A DNA stretch of 21,944 bases from NCBI GenBank assembly GCA_937960785.1, contig CALGOZ010000055.1, positions 1 through 21,944 on the forward strand, given 5' to 3'. This stretch comes from an uncultured Pseudogracilibacillus sp. (GTDB lineage: Bacteria > Bacillota > Bacilli > Bacillales > Amphibacillaceae). The notes beneath the pieces are model-generated. The model was not told the DNA's origin. It did not search any database and was given only the letters and a program-made list of their open reading frames with translations. Shown in pieces: positions 7,197-15,257 of this stretch (position 1 is the first letter of the stretch; each line of letters starts with the position of its first letter). The position numbers and the translations under genes are program-made.

Positions 7197-8695
7197 CGTT
7201 GCTCAACACCATCCTTTATAACGTGTTTTAATATTTTACCCGTTGCATTTCGAGGAATAGAGTCTATTTTTTCATAAATTTTCGGGATTTTATGCGATGC
7301 TAAACGAGCGCTTAAAAACTCTTTTACTTCTTCCTCATCAATAATTTCATCACTTACATAAAAGGCCTTAACCGTTTCGCCCCACTCTTTATGTGGAATC
7401 CCAACTACAGCTACATCCTTGATACCTGTATATTGCAACAGTTCCTGTTCAACTTCGGAAGGATAAATATTTACGCCACCTGAAATGATGACATCTTTGA
7501 CTCGGTCGACAATCCAAATATAACCTTCTTCATCCCGTGTACCTAAATCGCCCGTGCGTAACCAACCATTGATAAAAGCTCTTTTCGTCTCTTCCTCGTT
7601 ACGATAATATTCTTTCATCACTCCTAATCCGCGTATCACTATTTCACCTACTTCATTCGGTGCAACTTCTTCTCCTAGTTCGTTTACTATTTTTATTTCT
7701 GTAAACAGACTAGCTCGCCTACCAACACTTCCAGCTTTTGTTTTATGCTCTTTTGCAAATAATAAGGAACCACTTGGACCTGCTTCCGTGAGTCCGTATA
7801 CACATGTGAGGCCATCTGTATTAAACATTTTCTCGACATATTTTACTTCATTTGCTCCCATCGGTGCACCACCGTAGACCCACCACTCCATTGAGGATAA
7901 ATCGAAGGATTGTTGTTCTAATATTTTTGCTGCTAACAAATAAGCGACCGGTGCACCAAAAAAGTGCGTCGTCCTTTCTGCCTCTACTGTTTGTAATAAA
8001 GTTAGTGGATGAAATTCTTTACGAGTAACAATTTGAGCACCGACTACTAGTGCAGAAAGAAAAAATAAATGTAACGGTGCTGAATGGCTTAACGGCATCA
8101 TTAGTAATGAAATTGAATTTTCATCCATCTTCATTTCAATACAAATCATCTTTGCGACAGCGATTACATTTCGGTTCGTAAAGACGACAGCTTTTGGTCG
8201 GCCAGTAGTTCCAGAGGTATATAACATCGTCGATAAATCTGTTTCAGAAACAGTAGATTCATATTGTTTAGTCGCTTCTGAATTTAATAGATCATATAAT
8301 GAAATCCAGGAATCTGTAGTATGGCCACTCGTTAGTTTTACATCACATTGGATTGTAGCGAACTCCTCTTCCCGACCACCTTCAACTACAAACGCTTTTG
8401 CTTCAGCATGTTGTTCGATAAATTTTATTTCATTTAACGTTAATTTTGTATTAATCGGAACGATAATCGCACCAGTTTTTAACACAGCAAAATACGTAAC
8501 GATAAATTCAAAACTATTTGGCAATTGCATAATCACTTTATCATTCTGTTTAATACCTAGTTGTTCTAACTGATAAGCTAAACGATCGGCAGCTCGATTC
8601 ATCTCACGATACGTATAGGAATTATTTTCAGTCTTTAAAAAAGTTTTGTTAGGAAATTTTCGACTATACATTTCTAAATAATAAGGAACATTCAT
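7193..8695 (-). CDS. Acyl-CoA synthetase (AMP-forming, class I adenylate-forming enzyme)
   Basis: Activates a carboxylic acid, probably a fatty acid, with ATP to an acyl-adenylate and then to acyl-CoA. All core motifs of the 500-residue family are present: P-loop YTSGTTGRPK (159-168), YGLTEAG (300-306), WLRTGDLG (378-385), the hinge region DRVKDVIISGGVNIYPSEVE (397-416), and PRNATGKILK with the C-terminal catalytic Lys487. There is no signal peptide. AAGGAGTG lies seven bases before ATG, inside the end of merR; the two genes overlap as ATGA. Company with an acyl-CoA dehydrogenase and a MerR regulator points to fatty- or branched-acid catabolism. Chain length cannot be judged by eye. Confidence 0.92.
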   Translation of the reverse strand: MNVPYYLEMYSRKFPNKTFLKTENNSYTYREMNRAADRLAYQLEQLGIKQNDKVIMQLPNSFEFIVTYFAVLKTGAIIVPINTKLTLNEIKFIEQHAEAKAFVVEGGREEEFATIQCDVKLTSGHTTDSWISLYDLLNSEATKQYESTVSETDLSTMLYTSGTTGRPKAVVFTNRNVIAVAKMICIEMKMDENSISLLMMPLSHSAPLHLFFLSALVVGAQIVTRKEFHPLTLLQTVEAERTTHFFGAPVAYLLAAKILEQQSFDLSSMEWWVYGGAPMGANEVKYVEKMFNTDGLTCVYGLTEAGPSGSLLFAKEHKTKAGSVGRRASLFTEIKIVNELGEEVAPNEVGEIVIRGLGVMKEYYRNEEETKRAFINGWLRTGDLGTRDEEGYIWIVDRVKDVIISGGVNIYPSEVEQELLQYTGIKDVAVVGIPHKEWGETVKAFYVSDEIIDEEEVKEFLSARLASHKIPKIYEKIDSIPRNATGKILKHVIKDGVEQR

Positions 8696-9075
8696 TCAGT
8701 TTCACTCCTTAAAATGTTTAACTTTTTATTAAATTCTTCTTTCAAAAGTAAAATTTCTTTGCGTATTTGCTTCAACTCAGCGATTCGTTCATCAATTTCT
8801 TTAATTTTTTCTTCACCATATTCGATTGTTCTTTCGAGTTGTCGTTTACCTGTTCGATCGGTATCAAAAAGTAAAATCATTTCTTTTATTTCTTCTAAGT
8901 CAAAATTGTAACGTTTCCCACGTTGAATTAATTTTAATTTTGCTAATTCCTTCTTACAATATATTCGGTGATTTGATTGATTACGTTGCGGTTTAATTAA
9001 GCCAATCTCTTCATAATAACGCAAGGTTCGTGGAGTTACGTTAAACATTTTGCTAACTTCTGTAATCGCTTTCAT
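8692..9075 (-). CDS. MerR-family transcriptional regulator of the acyl-CoA operon
   Basis: A 127-residue protein from the ATG at 9075. The N-terminal winged helix-turn-helix reads MKAITEVSKMFNVTPRTLRYYEEIGLI, followed by the wing HRIYCKKELAKLKLI, then a long charged helix (about 80-122) for antiparallel dimerisation. No cysteine cluster suggests metal sensing; the short tail resembles acyl-CoA or aldehyde-type MerR members. An in-frame GTG at 9084 is possible, but AGGTG sits six bases before the ATG at 9075, which I prefer. Inference: it binds the 16-bp dyad in its own promoter and activates the operon when acyl-CoA or a related signal is present. It overlaps the acyl-CoA synthetase gene by four bases. 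Confidence 0.9.
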   Translation of the reverse strand: MKAITEVSKMFNVTPRTLRYYEEIGLIKPQRNQSNHRIYCKKELAKLKLIQRGKRYNFDLEEIKEMILLFDTDRTGKRQLERTIEYGEEKIKEIDERIAELKQIRKEILLLKEEFNKKLNILRSETE

Positions 9076-9115
9076 ATCCGTCACCTGTTTTTACTTTTAT
9101 TTTACATAAACCCAA
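9053..9115 (-). CDS. Possible 20-codon leader ORF before merR
   Basis: A TTG (9113-9115) lies nine bases after a very strong Shine-Dalgarno, AGGAGGTG (minus strand, 9125-9132). It opens a 20-codon frame ending in TAG at 9053, so it overlaps the merR start in another frame. The merR start itself has only AGGTG. The peptide (LGLCKIKVKTGDGYESDYRS) resembles nothing I know. The Shine-Dalgarno is otherwise unexplained, which is the main support; the ORF itself is weak evidence. Confidence 0.3.
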   Translation of the reverse strand: MGLCKIKVKTGDGYESDYRS

Positions 9116-9160
9116 TAGTGTCAGCACCTCCTAATCTATTTTAAACCTTTTGTTATTAGT

Positions 9161-9191
9161 ATCATACCATTTACGTTAACGTAAACTGCAA
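9161..9191 (-). promoter_or_regulatory. MerR-type promoter with 19-bp spacer and 16-bp operator dyad
   Basis: Minus strand: -35 TTGCAG (9186-9191), a 19-base spacer (9167-9185), and -10 TATGAT (9161-9166). The perfect palindrome TTTACGTTAACGTAAA (9170-9185) fills the spacer. Known of MerR activators: they bind a dyad inside an over-long 19-20 bp spacer and twist the DNA so RNA polymerase can use it. The regulator gene starts about 85 bases downstream, so autoregulation is the simple reading. Confidence 0.85.
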
Positions 9192-9360
9192 GAGGTATTT
9201 TCGTCAATTCATTTATAATAGGTTTATAAACTACTTTTAAAGCTATTATTTACTTAGCTGACGAATTTATTGTATTACACATTAAATAAAACTACTGAAA
9301 TTAACATAGAGAGTCGTTACGGTAGGAAGGTGTTTTGAAAATAGGTTCTTAGTTTCTCGG
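9192..9360. other. Gene-free AT-rich stretch
   Basis: Lies between the merR promoter and the decayed repeat array 3. No supported gene or structured element seen. Confidence 0.5.
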
Positions 9361-9597
9361 TGATACAGTACGCTGAGTAATTATTTTGAAGAAGAAGTTC
9401 CTACTTTTTTCAACAAACATATGCAGTGAGTAACTTTGTCTAAAATGCACATACACTTTGCTAATAAATGCTTCCGATGAGTAACTTTATCTGAAAATAT
9501 AGGCACACTTTTCCAATAAACGAATCTGATAGGAATGGTTTGCTAGAAAGATGCTTATCTGTCCCGGCAAGTTTGTCATGGAGTAAGCTTTTACAAA
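9361..9597. repeat. Decayed 52-bp repeat array 3
   Basis: The arm-like sequences GAGTAA recur at about 9374, 9428, 9478 and 9581. The two best units, near 9424-9475 and 9476-9527, share TGAGTAACTTT, a linker with ATAAA/AAAAT and a following CTTTGC or CTTTTCC; spacing is about 50-52 bp. Orientation matches array 2. Most palindrome pairing is lost. It reads as an old relic of the same family. Boundaries are approximate. Confidence 0.55.
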
Positions 9598-9674
9598 AGT
9601 ATGTTCTATCTTTCTCTATGAACAATTTTTCCAATTATTTTTATACAGAAAGAGTAAATTTTCCTAATCTTATA

Positions 9675-9719
9675 TTTTAACAATAAAACCCTTGCCACCG
9701 TGTAGGGTGACAAGGGTTT
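9675..9719 (-). terminator. Intrinsic terminator of the suf operon
   Basis: Hairpin 9686-9719: AAACCCTTG plus CACC (with one mismatch between) pairs with GGTG plus CAAGGGTTT. On the minus strand TTTTATTGTT follows. It begins 15 bases after the sufB stop codon. Confidence 0.88.
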
Positions 9720-9733
9720 GTGAACGTAAAATA

Positions 9734-11131
9734 TTAACCTAAAGAGCCTTCCATTTCCATGCTGATTAATCTGTTCATCTCTACCGCATACTCCATTGGT
9801 AATTCGCGTGTGAATGGCTCGATAAAGCCCATCACAATCATATCTGCAGCTTCTTGCTCTTCAAGACCACGACTCATTAAGTAGAAGAGCTGGTCTTCAG
9901 ATACTTTCGATACGCGAGCTTCGTGCTCTAAGGAAATATTGTCGTTGTAAATTTCGTTATATGGAATTGTATCGGACGTTGATTCATTATCTAAGATTAA
10001 CGTATCACATTCGATATTCGCGCGGGCACCGTCAGCCTTTCGACCGAAGTGAACGATTCCTCGATAGGTTACCTTTCCACCGTCTTTCGAAATCGACTTC
10101 GATACGATCGATGATGACGTATTCGGCGCTAAGTGATACATTTTTGCACCGGCGTCTTGGTGTTGACCTTTTCCAGCTAAAGCTACTGAAATTGTCACAC
10201 CTTTTGCTCCTTCTCCACGTAAGAGGATTGAAGGATATTTCATCGTAATTTTGGATCCCATGTTACCGTCGATCCATTCCATGGTTCCATTTTCCTCAAC
10301 TGTTGCACGTTTCGTAACTAAGTTGTATACATTCGTTGACCAGTTTTGGATTGTTGTATAACGACATGTAGCACCTTTCTTAACGAAAATTTCAACTACC
10401 GCACTGTGTAAGGAGTCTGTTGAATAAATCGGTGCAGTACATCCTTCTACGTAATGAACCGATGCATTTTCATCTACGATAATAAGCGTACGTTCAAACT
10501 GTCCCATATTTTCAATGTTAATACGGAAGTACGCTTGAAGTGGAGCTTTCGCTTCTACTCCTGGTGGTACGTAAATGAAAGAACCACCGGACCAAACTGC
10601 TGTGTTTAACGCAGCAAATTTGTTGTCAGAAGCTGGAACTACTTTACCGAAATACTCTTTAAAGTACTCTTCATGCTCTTGTAAAGCTGTATCTGTATCT
10701 GTAAAGATAATTCCCATCTCTTTTAAATCTTCTTCTAAACTCTGATAAACAACTTCAGATTCATACTGAGCAGAGACTCCTGCTAAGTACTTCTGTTCCG
10801 CCTCAGGAATTCCTAAACGGTCGAACGTACGTTTAATTTCTTCTGGAACTTCATCCCACGTTCTTCCTTGTCTTTCGGATGGCTTAACGTAGTAAATAAT
10901 TTCATCGAAGTTTAACTCCGATAAGTCACCACCCCACTGAGGCATTGGCTTACTGTAAAATATATCTAACGCTTTAAGACGCTCTTCTAACATCCACTCT
11001 GGCTCGTTCTTAATACGTGAAATTTCTTCAACTACTTCTTTTGTAAGACCGCGCTCCGTACGGAAAACCGATACGTCCCGCTCTTTAAAACCGTATTTAT
11101 ATTCACCAATATCTGGCATTTCCTTCGCCAC
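9734..11131 (-). CDS. sufB: Fe-S cluster assembly scaffold SufB
   Basis: With SufC and SufD it forms the SufBC2D complex, the cytosolic scaffold on which Fe-S clusters are built from SufS-derived sulfur. The 465-residue product from the GTG at 11131 matches the family length and the B. subtilis N-terminus (AKEMPDIGEYKYGF). Seen: PMPQWGGDL, SGGSFIYVPPGV, VEGCTAP with a conserved Cys at about 231, AGKGQHQDAGAKM, NTSSSIVSKSISK, and the C-terminal MGFIEPFTRELPMEYAVEMNRLI. A longer frame starting at an ATG at 11182 would begin inside the intergenic hairpin and is rejected: AAGGAGG lies eight bases before the GTG. It is last in sufCDSUB, 76 bases after sufU, unlike the overlaps elsewhere in the operon. 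Confidence 0.97.
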   Translation of the reverse strand: MAKEMPDIGEYKYGFKERDVSVFRTERGLTKEVVEEISRIKNEPEWMLEERLKALDIFYSKPMPQWGGDLSELNFDEIIYYVKPSERQGRTWDEVPEEIKRTFDRLGIPEAEQKYLAGVSAQYESEVVYQSLEEDLKEMGIIFTDTDTALQEHEEYFKEYFGKVVPASDNKFAALNTAVWSGGSFIYVPPGVEAKAPLQAYFRINIENMGQFERTLIIVDENASVHYVEGCTAPIYSTDSLHSAVVEIFVKKGATCRYTTIQNWSTNVYNLVTKRATVEENGTMEWIDGNMGSKITMKYPSILLRGEGAKGVTISVALAGKGQHQDAGAKMYHLAPNTSSSIVSKSISKDGGKVTYRGIVHFGRKADGARANIECDTLILDNESTSDTIPYNEIYNDNISLEHEARVSKVSEDQLFYLMSRGLEEQEAADMIVMGFIEPFTRELPMEYAVEMNRLISMEMEGSLG

Positions 11132-11154
11132 GGTTAAAACCTCCTTGTAGTTTT

Positions 11155-11188
11155 CGTTAGCGTGATTGTGCTTAACAATCACGCGACG
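11155..11188 (-). other. Strong hairpin between sufU and sufB
   Basis: GCGTGATTGT (11160-11169) pairs perfectly with ACAATCACGC (11175-11184) around a 5-base loop. Flanking CGTT/GACG can extend the stem with one bulge. No T-run follows on the minus strand, so it is not a normal terminator. It lies about 25 bases upstream of the sufB ribosome site and may affect mRNA stability, processing or sufB expression. Confidence 0.7.
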
Positions 11189-11207
11189 ATTACTCTATCG
11201 AACAACT

Positions 11208-11648
11208 TTACTGTTGCTCGTTTTTATGAACCCTCTCAACCGCCTTCCATGCTAAGGTAGCACAGTCAATGCGAGCTGGAAAGTTCGAAACTCCTTGTAA
11301 TGCAATTATATCATCGATACCGAACAGTTCAATATCTATTTCCTGCCCAAGCATCATTCGGGAAAATTCCTCCGACATTTCTAAAGCTTCCACCATTGTC
11401 TTTCCTTTAATCGCTTGGGTCATCATCGATGCTGAAGCAATACTAATTGAACAACCTTCTCCCATAAACTTAACGTCTTCGATTACATCTCCGTCGAGCT
11501 TGATTTGTAATAAAATTCGATCTCCGCAAGACGGATTATTAAGCTCTGCTGTAATCGTATTATCTTCGAATTCCCCACGATTTCGTGGATGTTTATAATG
11601 GTCTAAAATAACTTGACGGTAAAGTGAGTCTAACTCAGAATGTGACAT
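11208..11648 (-). CDS. sufU: SufU sulfur-transfer protein (IscU-like)
   Basis: In Bacillota SufU is a zinc-dependent sulfurtransferase that accepts persulfide sulfur from SufS. The 146-residue protein keeps the ligands Cys41 and Asp43 (NPSCGDR), Cys66 (GEGCSISIAS) and Cys129 (RIDCATLAW). It has the insertion between the second and third cysteine regions (about 100-120, GQEIDIELFGIDDIIALQGV) that separates SufU from IscU. AAAGGAG stands seven bases before the ATG, and the start overlaps the 3' end of sufS by 14 bases, so coupled translation is likely. Its place right after sufS fits the SufS-SufU pair. Confidence 0.96.
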   Translation of the reverse strand: MSHSELDSLYRQVILDHYKHPRNRGEFEDNTITAELNNPSCGDRILLQIKLDGDVIEDVKFMGEGCSISIASASMMTQAIKGKTMVEALEMSEEFSRMMLGQEIDIELFGIDDIIALQGVSNFPARIDCATLAWKAVERVHKNEQQ

Positions 11649-12855
11649 CGAAATACTCCTTTGTTTTAAGTAGTCCTTCGACTAATCGATCAATATCTTC
11701 TTCCGTATTATATAAATACATACTAGCCCTTGCCGTAGAAACTACATCGAGTTCTTTCATTAAGACTTGTGCACAATGGTGACCTGCGCGAATTGCAATT
11801 CCCTCTGTATCGAGGACTGTCGATACATCATGGGAATGTACGTCACCTAGATTAAAAGTGACTAATGCTGCTCGCTCCTCTGGGCCATAAATCGTTATAT
11901 CGTCGATTTCTCTTAATCGTTCTAAAGCGTAACGAGCGAGCTTCTCTTCGTGAGTGGCGATATTATCCATGCCAACTTCTGTTAAGAAATCAATCGCAGC
12001 ACCTAAACCGATCGCACCGGCGATGATCGGAGTACCTCCTTCAAACTTCCAAGGCAACTCCTTCCAAGTCGATTCATGTTTTCCAACAAAATCGATCATT
12101 TCACCGCCAAATTCGACTGGCTCCATTTTTTCTAAAAGTTCCTTCTTTCCGTATAGCACCCCGATTCCCGTCGGTGCAGCCATTTTATGGCCAGAAAAGG
12201 CGTAGAAGTCACAGTTTAATTCTTGAACATCTACTTTCATATGTGGTGCACCTTGGGCACCGTCTACTACGATTACAGCGCCTTTCTCATGGGCGATTTC
12301 TGTAATTTCTTTAATTGGGTTAATCGTACCTAAGACGTTTGATACGTGAGCAATCGCGACAATTTTCGTTTGATTTGTAACTGTTTGGCGAACATCTTCT
12401 AAAGAAACCGTACCATCTTCCTGTAATGGAATATATTTTAATGTAGCACCGGTAATTTTTGCGACTTGTTGCCACGGAATGATATTGCTATGGTGTTCCA
12501 TCGGTGTAATAACAATTTCATCGCCTGCTTTCACATTTTGTAAACCGTAACTTTGGGCAACGATATTAAGACCTGTCGTTGTTCCACGGTTAAAGATGAT
12601 TTCAGCTGTATCCTTAGCGTTAATAAATTGCCTTACCTTCTCTCGTGCTCCCTCATATTGGTCGGTCGCACGCGCTCCTAATGTATGAACACCTCGGTGT
12701 ACGTTTGAGTTATTCTCTCGATAGTACGTATTAACCGCTTCAATCACTTGAATTGGTTTTTGCGATGTCGCCGATGAATCTAAGTAAACGAGGGGCTTAC
12801 CGTTAATTTTTTGATTTAGAATCGGAAACTGTTCACGTATTGCTTTAACATCCAT
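11635..12855 (-). CDS. sufS: Cysteine desulfurase SufS
   Basis: A PLP enzyme that takes sulfur from L-cysteine as a persulfide and releases alanine; in this operon it would feed SufU. The 406-residue length is standard for group II desulfurases. Seen: HRGVHTLG near the N-terminus, GTTTGLNIVA (91-100), VDGAQGAPH (198-205), the PLP lysine Lys224 in SGHKMAAPTGIG, and the active Cys361 in RAGHHCAQ, in a short loop typical of SufS rather than IscS. The ATG shares one base with the sufD stop (TAATG). AAGGGA precedes it. Confidence 0.97.
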   Translation of the reverse strand: MDVKAIREQFPILNQKINGKPLVYLDSSATSQKPIQVIEAVNTYYRENNSNVHRGVHTLGARATDQYEGAREKVRQFINAKDTAEIIFNRGTTTGLNIVAQSYGLQNVKAGDEIVITPMEHHSNIIPWQQVAKITGATLKYIPLQEDGTVSLEDVRQTVTNQTKIVAIAHVSNVLGTINPIKEITEIAHEKGAVIVVDGAQGAPHMKVDVQELNCDFYAFSGHKMAAPTGIGVLYGKKELLEKMEPVEFGGEMIDFVGKHESTWKELPWKFEGGTPIIAGAIGLGAAIDFLTEVGMDNIATHEEKLARYALERLREIDDITIYGPEERAALVTFNLGDVHSHDVSTVLDTEGIAIRAGHHCAQVLMKELDVVSTARASMYLYNTEEDIDRLVEGLLKTKEYFDVTF

Positions 12856-14162
12856 TATTTGATTTTCCCTTCAATTAATTGAGTCATTTGCTTACGAATC
12901 GTTTCGATTGGCAACTCTTCAACAACTGGAGCTAAAAATCCGTGAATAATTAATTGCTCAGCTTCTTCTTTTGTAATTCCACGACTTTGTAAGTAGTATA
13001 CTTGCATTTCGTCAATTCGACCGACAGAAGCTGCATGACCTGCTGTAACATCATCTTCATCGATTAATAAAATTGGGTTCGCATCTCCACGAGCATCGCC
13101 ACTTAACATTAAAATGCGCGATTCTTGCTCTGCGTTAGAACCAGATGCACCATCTTCAATTTTACCGATTGCGTTGAAGATTGCTGTCGTTTTTTCTAAC
13201 ATTACACCACGCTGTAAAATTTGGCCGTCCGTATCCTTTCCGAAATGATGTGTCGTTGTTGTAAAGTTTTGGATTTGATCCCCACGACCTACCGTTACCG
13301 TACGTGGATACGTAACAGCATTACGTCCTTCAAGTAATGTTGTGTTCTCTGCAATTGTATTTCCGTCATTCATTTGGCCAATTGCCCAGTTAATCGTCGC
13401 ATCGTTATAAGCTACTCCACGACGGCTAACGTACGTAATCATTCCTTCAGCAAAGTGATCAACCGCTCCGTATGAAACTGTCGCATTATCATGAGCAAAC
13501 ACTTCGGATACGATATTTGCAGTTGCTTTTTCGTTTTCGTTATGAGAAATATAGTTCTCTACATAAGCAACAGAACTGTTTTTTTCTGCAACGACAATAA
13601 CATGGTTATACATTGCTGCTGAACCATCTTCTTGCCAGAAAATTGCTTGTAATGGTTCTTCAATTTGGACGTTTTCTGGTACATAGACGAATACTCCACC
13701 GTTCATTAACGCTGCATGAAGGGCAGTTAAGTTATGCTCATTAATTTGAATAGCGTCCGTCATATAATATTTTTTCACTAGTTCTTCATGCTCGACTAAA
13801 GCAGTGAAAATATCGGTGAAAATAACACCTTGATCCATTAATTTTTGACTAATTGTTTGGTATGCTGGAACTTGGTTACGTAAAATGATTAAGTTTTCCG
13901 ATACATTTTCCTGATCGATAAAGTCATGTAACGCTTCAGGTAATTCTTTAATATCGTTAATCGGATCAGCACTTACTTCATGTTCACCTTCAATAAAGTT
14001 CCAGCGATTAATATTCGTTTTATCTGGCTCTGGTAATGGTAACGAACCGGCTAGTTCAAGACCTTCTTTACGTAAAGAGACCATCCAGGCTGGTTCGTGT
14101 TTTCTTTTTGAAAATTCTTCTATATATTGTTGTTCATATGGTACTTGTAAAACGGTAGTCAT
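12855..14162 (-). CDS. sufD: Fe-S cluster assembly protein SufD
   Basis: A SufB paralogue and partner in the SufBC2D scaffold. The 435-residue protein has the beta-helical core, with NGGVFVYVPENVQIEEPLQ (about 154-172), ATINWAIGQMNDGNT, HHFGKDTDGQILQRGV, and the C-terminal MQVYYLQSRGITKEEAEQLIIHGFLAPVVEELP, which closely parallels the end of SufB. The N-terminal segment (FSKRKHEPAWMVSLRKEGLE) is the usual SufD opening. AGGAGG lies before the ATG. It sits 21 bases after sufC and touches sufS by one base. Confidence 0.96.
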   Translation of the reverse strand: MTTVLQVPYEQQYIEEFSKRKHEPAWMVSLRKEGLELAGSLPLPEPDKTNINRWNFIEGEHEVSADPINDIKELPEALHDFIDQENVSENLIILRNQVPAYQTISQKLMDQGVIFTDIFTALVEHEELVKKYYMTDAIQINEHNLTALHAALMNGGVFVYVPENVQIEEPLQAIFWQEDGSAAMYNHVIVVAEKNSSVAYVENYISHNENEKATANIVSEVFAHDNATVSYGAVDHFAEGMITYVSRRGVAYNDATINWAIGQMNDGNTIAENTTLLEGRNAVTYPRTVTVGRGDQIQNFTTTTHHFGKDTDGQILQRGVMLEKTTAIFNAIGKIEDGASGSNAEQESRILMLSGDARGDANPILLIDEDDVTAGHAASVGRIDEMQVYYLQSRGITKEEAEQLIIHGFLAPVVEELPIETIRKQMTQLIEGKIK

Positions 14163-14183
14163 CGAACAATTCCTCCTGATCTC

Positions 14184-14969
14184 TTAATTTTTACCAACTG
14201 TTACGTCTTCGATTCCTAATTCTTCTTTAACCCACTCGTATCCTTCAGCCTCTAAGCGTTCTGCTAATTCAGGACCGCCGGATTTAACGATTCGACCAGC
14301 CATAATGACATGGACGTAATCAGGTTTAATGTAGTTTAAGAGACGCTGATAGTGAGTAATAATTAACGTTCCTAAACCAGTCTTTTCACGTACTTTGTTT
14401 ACAGCATCGGATACGATACGTAACGCGTCGATATCAAGACCAGAATCAATCTCATCTAAAATTGCAATACCCGGCTTCAACATCATTAATTGTAAAATTT
14501 CGTTACGCTTTTTCTCTCCACCTGAGAACCCTTCGTTTAAGTAACGCTGTGCCATATTTTTATCGATTTCTAAGTCATCTAATGCTTCATCCATCTCTTT
14601 GATGAAAGTCATTAATGAAATCTCATCGCCTTCTTCACGGCGAGAGTTGATTGCACTACGTAAAAATTCAGAAGTAGTAACTCCGCTTACCTCGCTTGGA
14701 TACTGCATTGCTAAAAATAGACCAGCGCGAGCACGTTCATCTACTTCCATTTCTAATACATCTTCACCGTTTAAGGTAATACTTCCTTTTGTCACTTCAT
14801 ACTTCGGATGTCCCATTACAGCTGATGCAAGAGTAGATTTTCCTGTCCCGTTAGGACCCATTACAGCGTGGAACTCTCCGCTCTTTATTGTAAGATTTAT
14901 TCCTTTTAAAATCTCGTTTCCTTCAACAGAAACATGTAAATCTTTTATTTCAAGTGTGTAATCTGCCAT
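14184..14969 (-). CDS. sufC: SufC ATPase of the Fe-S assembly complex
   Basis: A soluble ABC-type ATPase that drives conformational changes in SufBC2D. The 261-residue protein has Walker A GPNGTGKST (38-46), Q-loop QYPSEVSGV (89-97), signature SGGEKKR (149-155), Walker B IAILDE with Glu173, and a His switch (ITHYQRLLNYI). The SufC-specific EVTKGSITLNGEDVLEM region is present. First gene of sufCDSUB, with TGGAGGG upstream of the ATG and a plausible promoter at 15042-15070. Confidence 0.97.
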   Translation of the reverse strand: MADYTLEIKDLHVSVEGNEILKGINLTIKSGEFHAVMGPNGTGKSTLASAVMGHPKYEVTKGSITLNGEDVLEMEVDERARAGLFLAMQYPSEVSGVTTSEFLRSAINSRREEGDEISLMTFIKEMDEALDDLEIDKNMAQRYLNEGFSGGEKKRNEILQLMMLKPGIAILDEIDSGLDIDALRIVSDAVNKVREKTGLGTLIITHYQRLLNYIKPDYVHVIMAGRIVKSGGPELAERLEAEGYEWVKEELGIEDVTVGKN

Positions 14970-15041
14970 GATAAACCCTCCATATGATTAAATTTAAAAT
15001 TTTAGCATGTACACAAATTTGCCATGTTCATTCTCAATACA

Positions 15042-15070
15042 ATCTTAACGAATTAAAACATATTAATCAA
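15042..15070 (-). promoter_or_regulatory. Putative promoter of the suf operon
   Basis: Minus strand TTGATT (15065-15070), 17-base spacer, TAAGAT (15042-15047). It lies about 72 bases upstream of the sufC ATG. The match is moderate, and no clear operator for an Fe-S or iron regulator was seen around it. Confidence 0.45.
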
Positions 15071-15257
15071 CTGATTTGGCTACAAAATCTTATTTTATCA
15101 ATACATATGCATTATACTTATCGTAAGATGAAAAAAAGTTACTCTTTTCACATTCTCATTTAAAGCCGTTTTATTAAAAACAGTTATTATTTAAGAGTAA
15201 ATAAAATTTGCTAAACTCCGTATATTTCCACGGAAAATAAGTACCTATATAGCTTTA

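Noticed and set aside
11132..11182. Longer SufB start at 11182 giving 482 residues
   Set aside because: The extra residues would be encoded by the intercistronic hairpin. The GTG at 11131 has AAGGAGG at correct spacing and gives the family N-terminus.
15020..15040. Possible Fur-like site in the suf leader (TTGAGAATGAACATGG)
   Set aside because: Only part of one half-site matches the known Fur consensus, and similar sequences arise by chance in AT-rich leaders.
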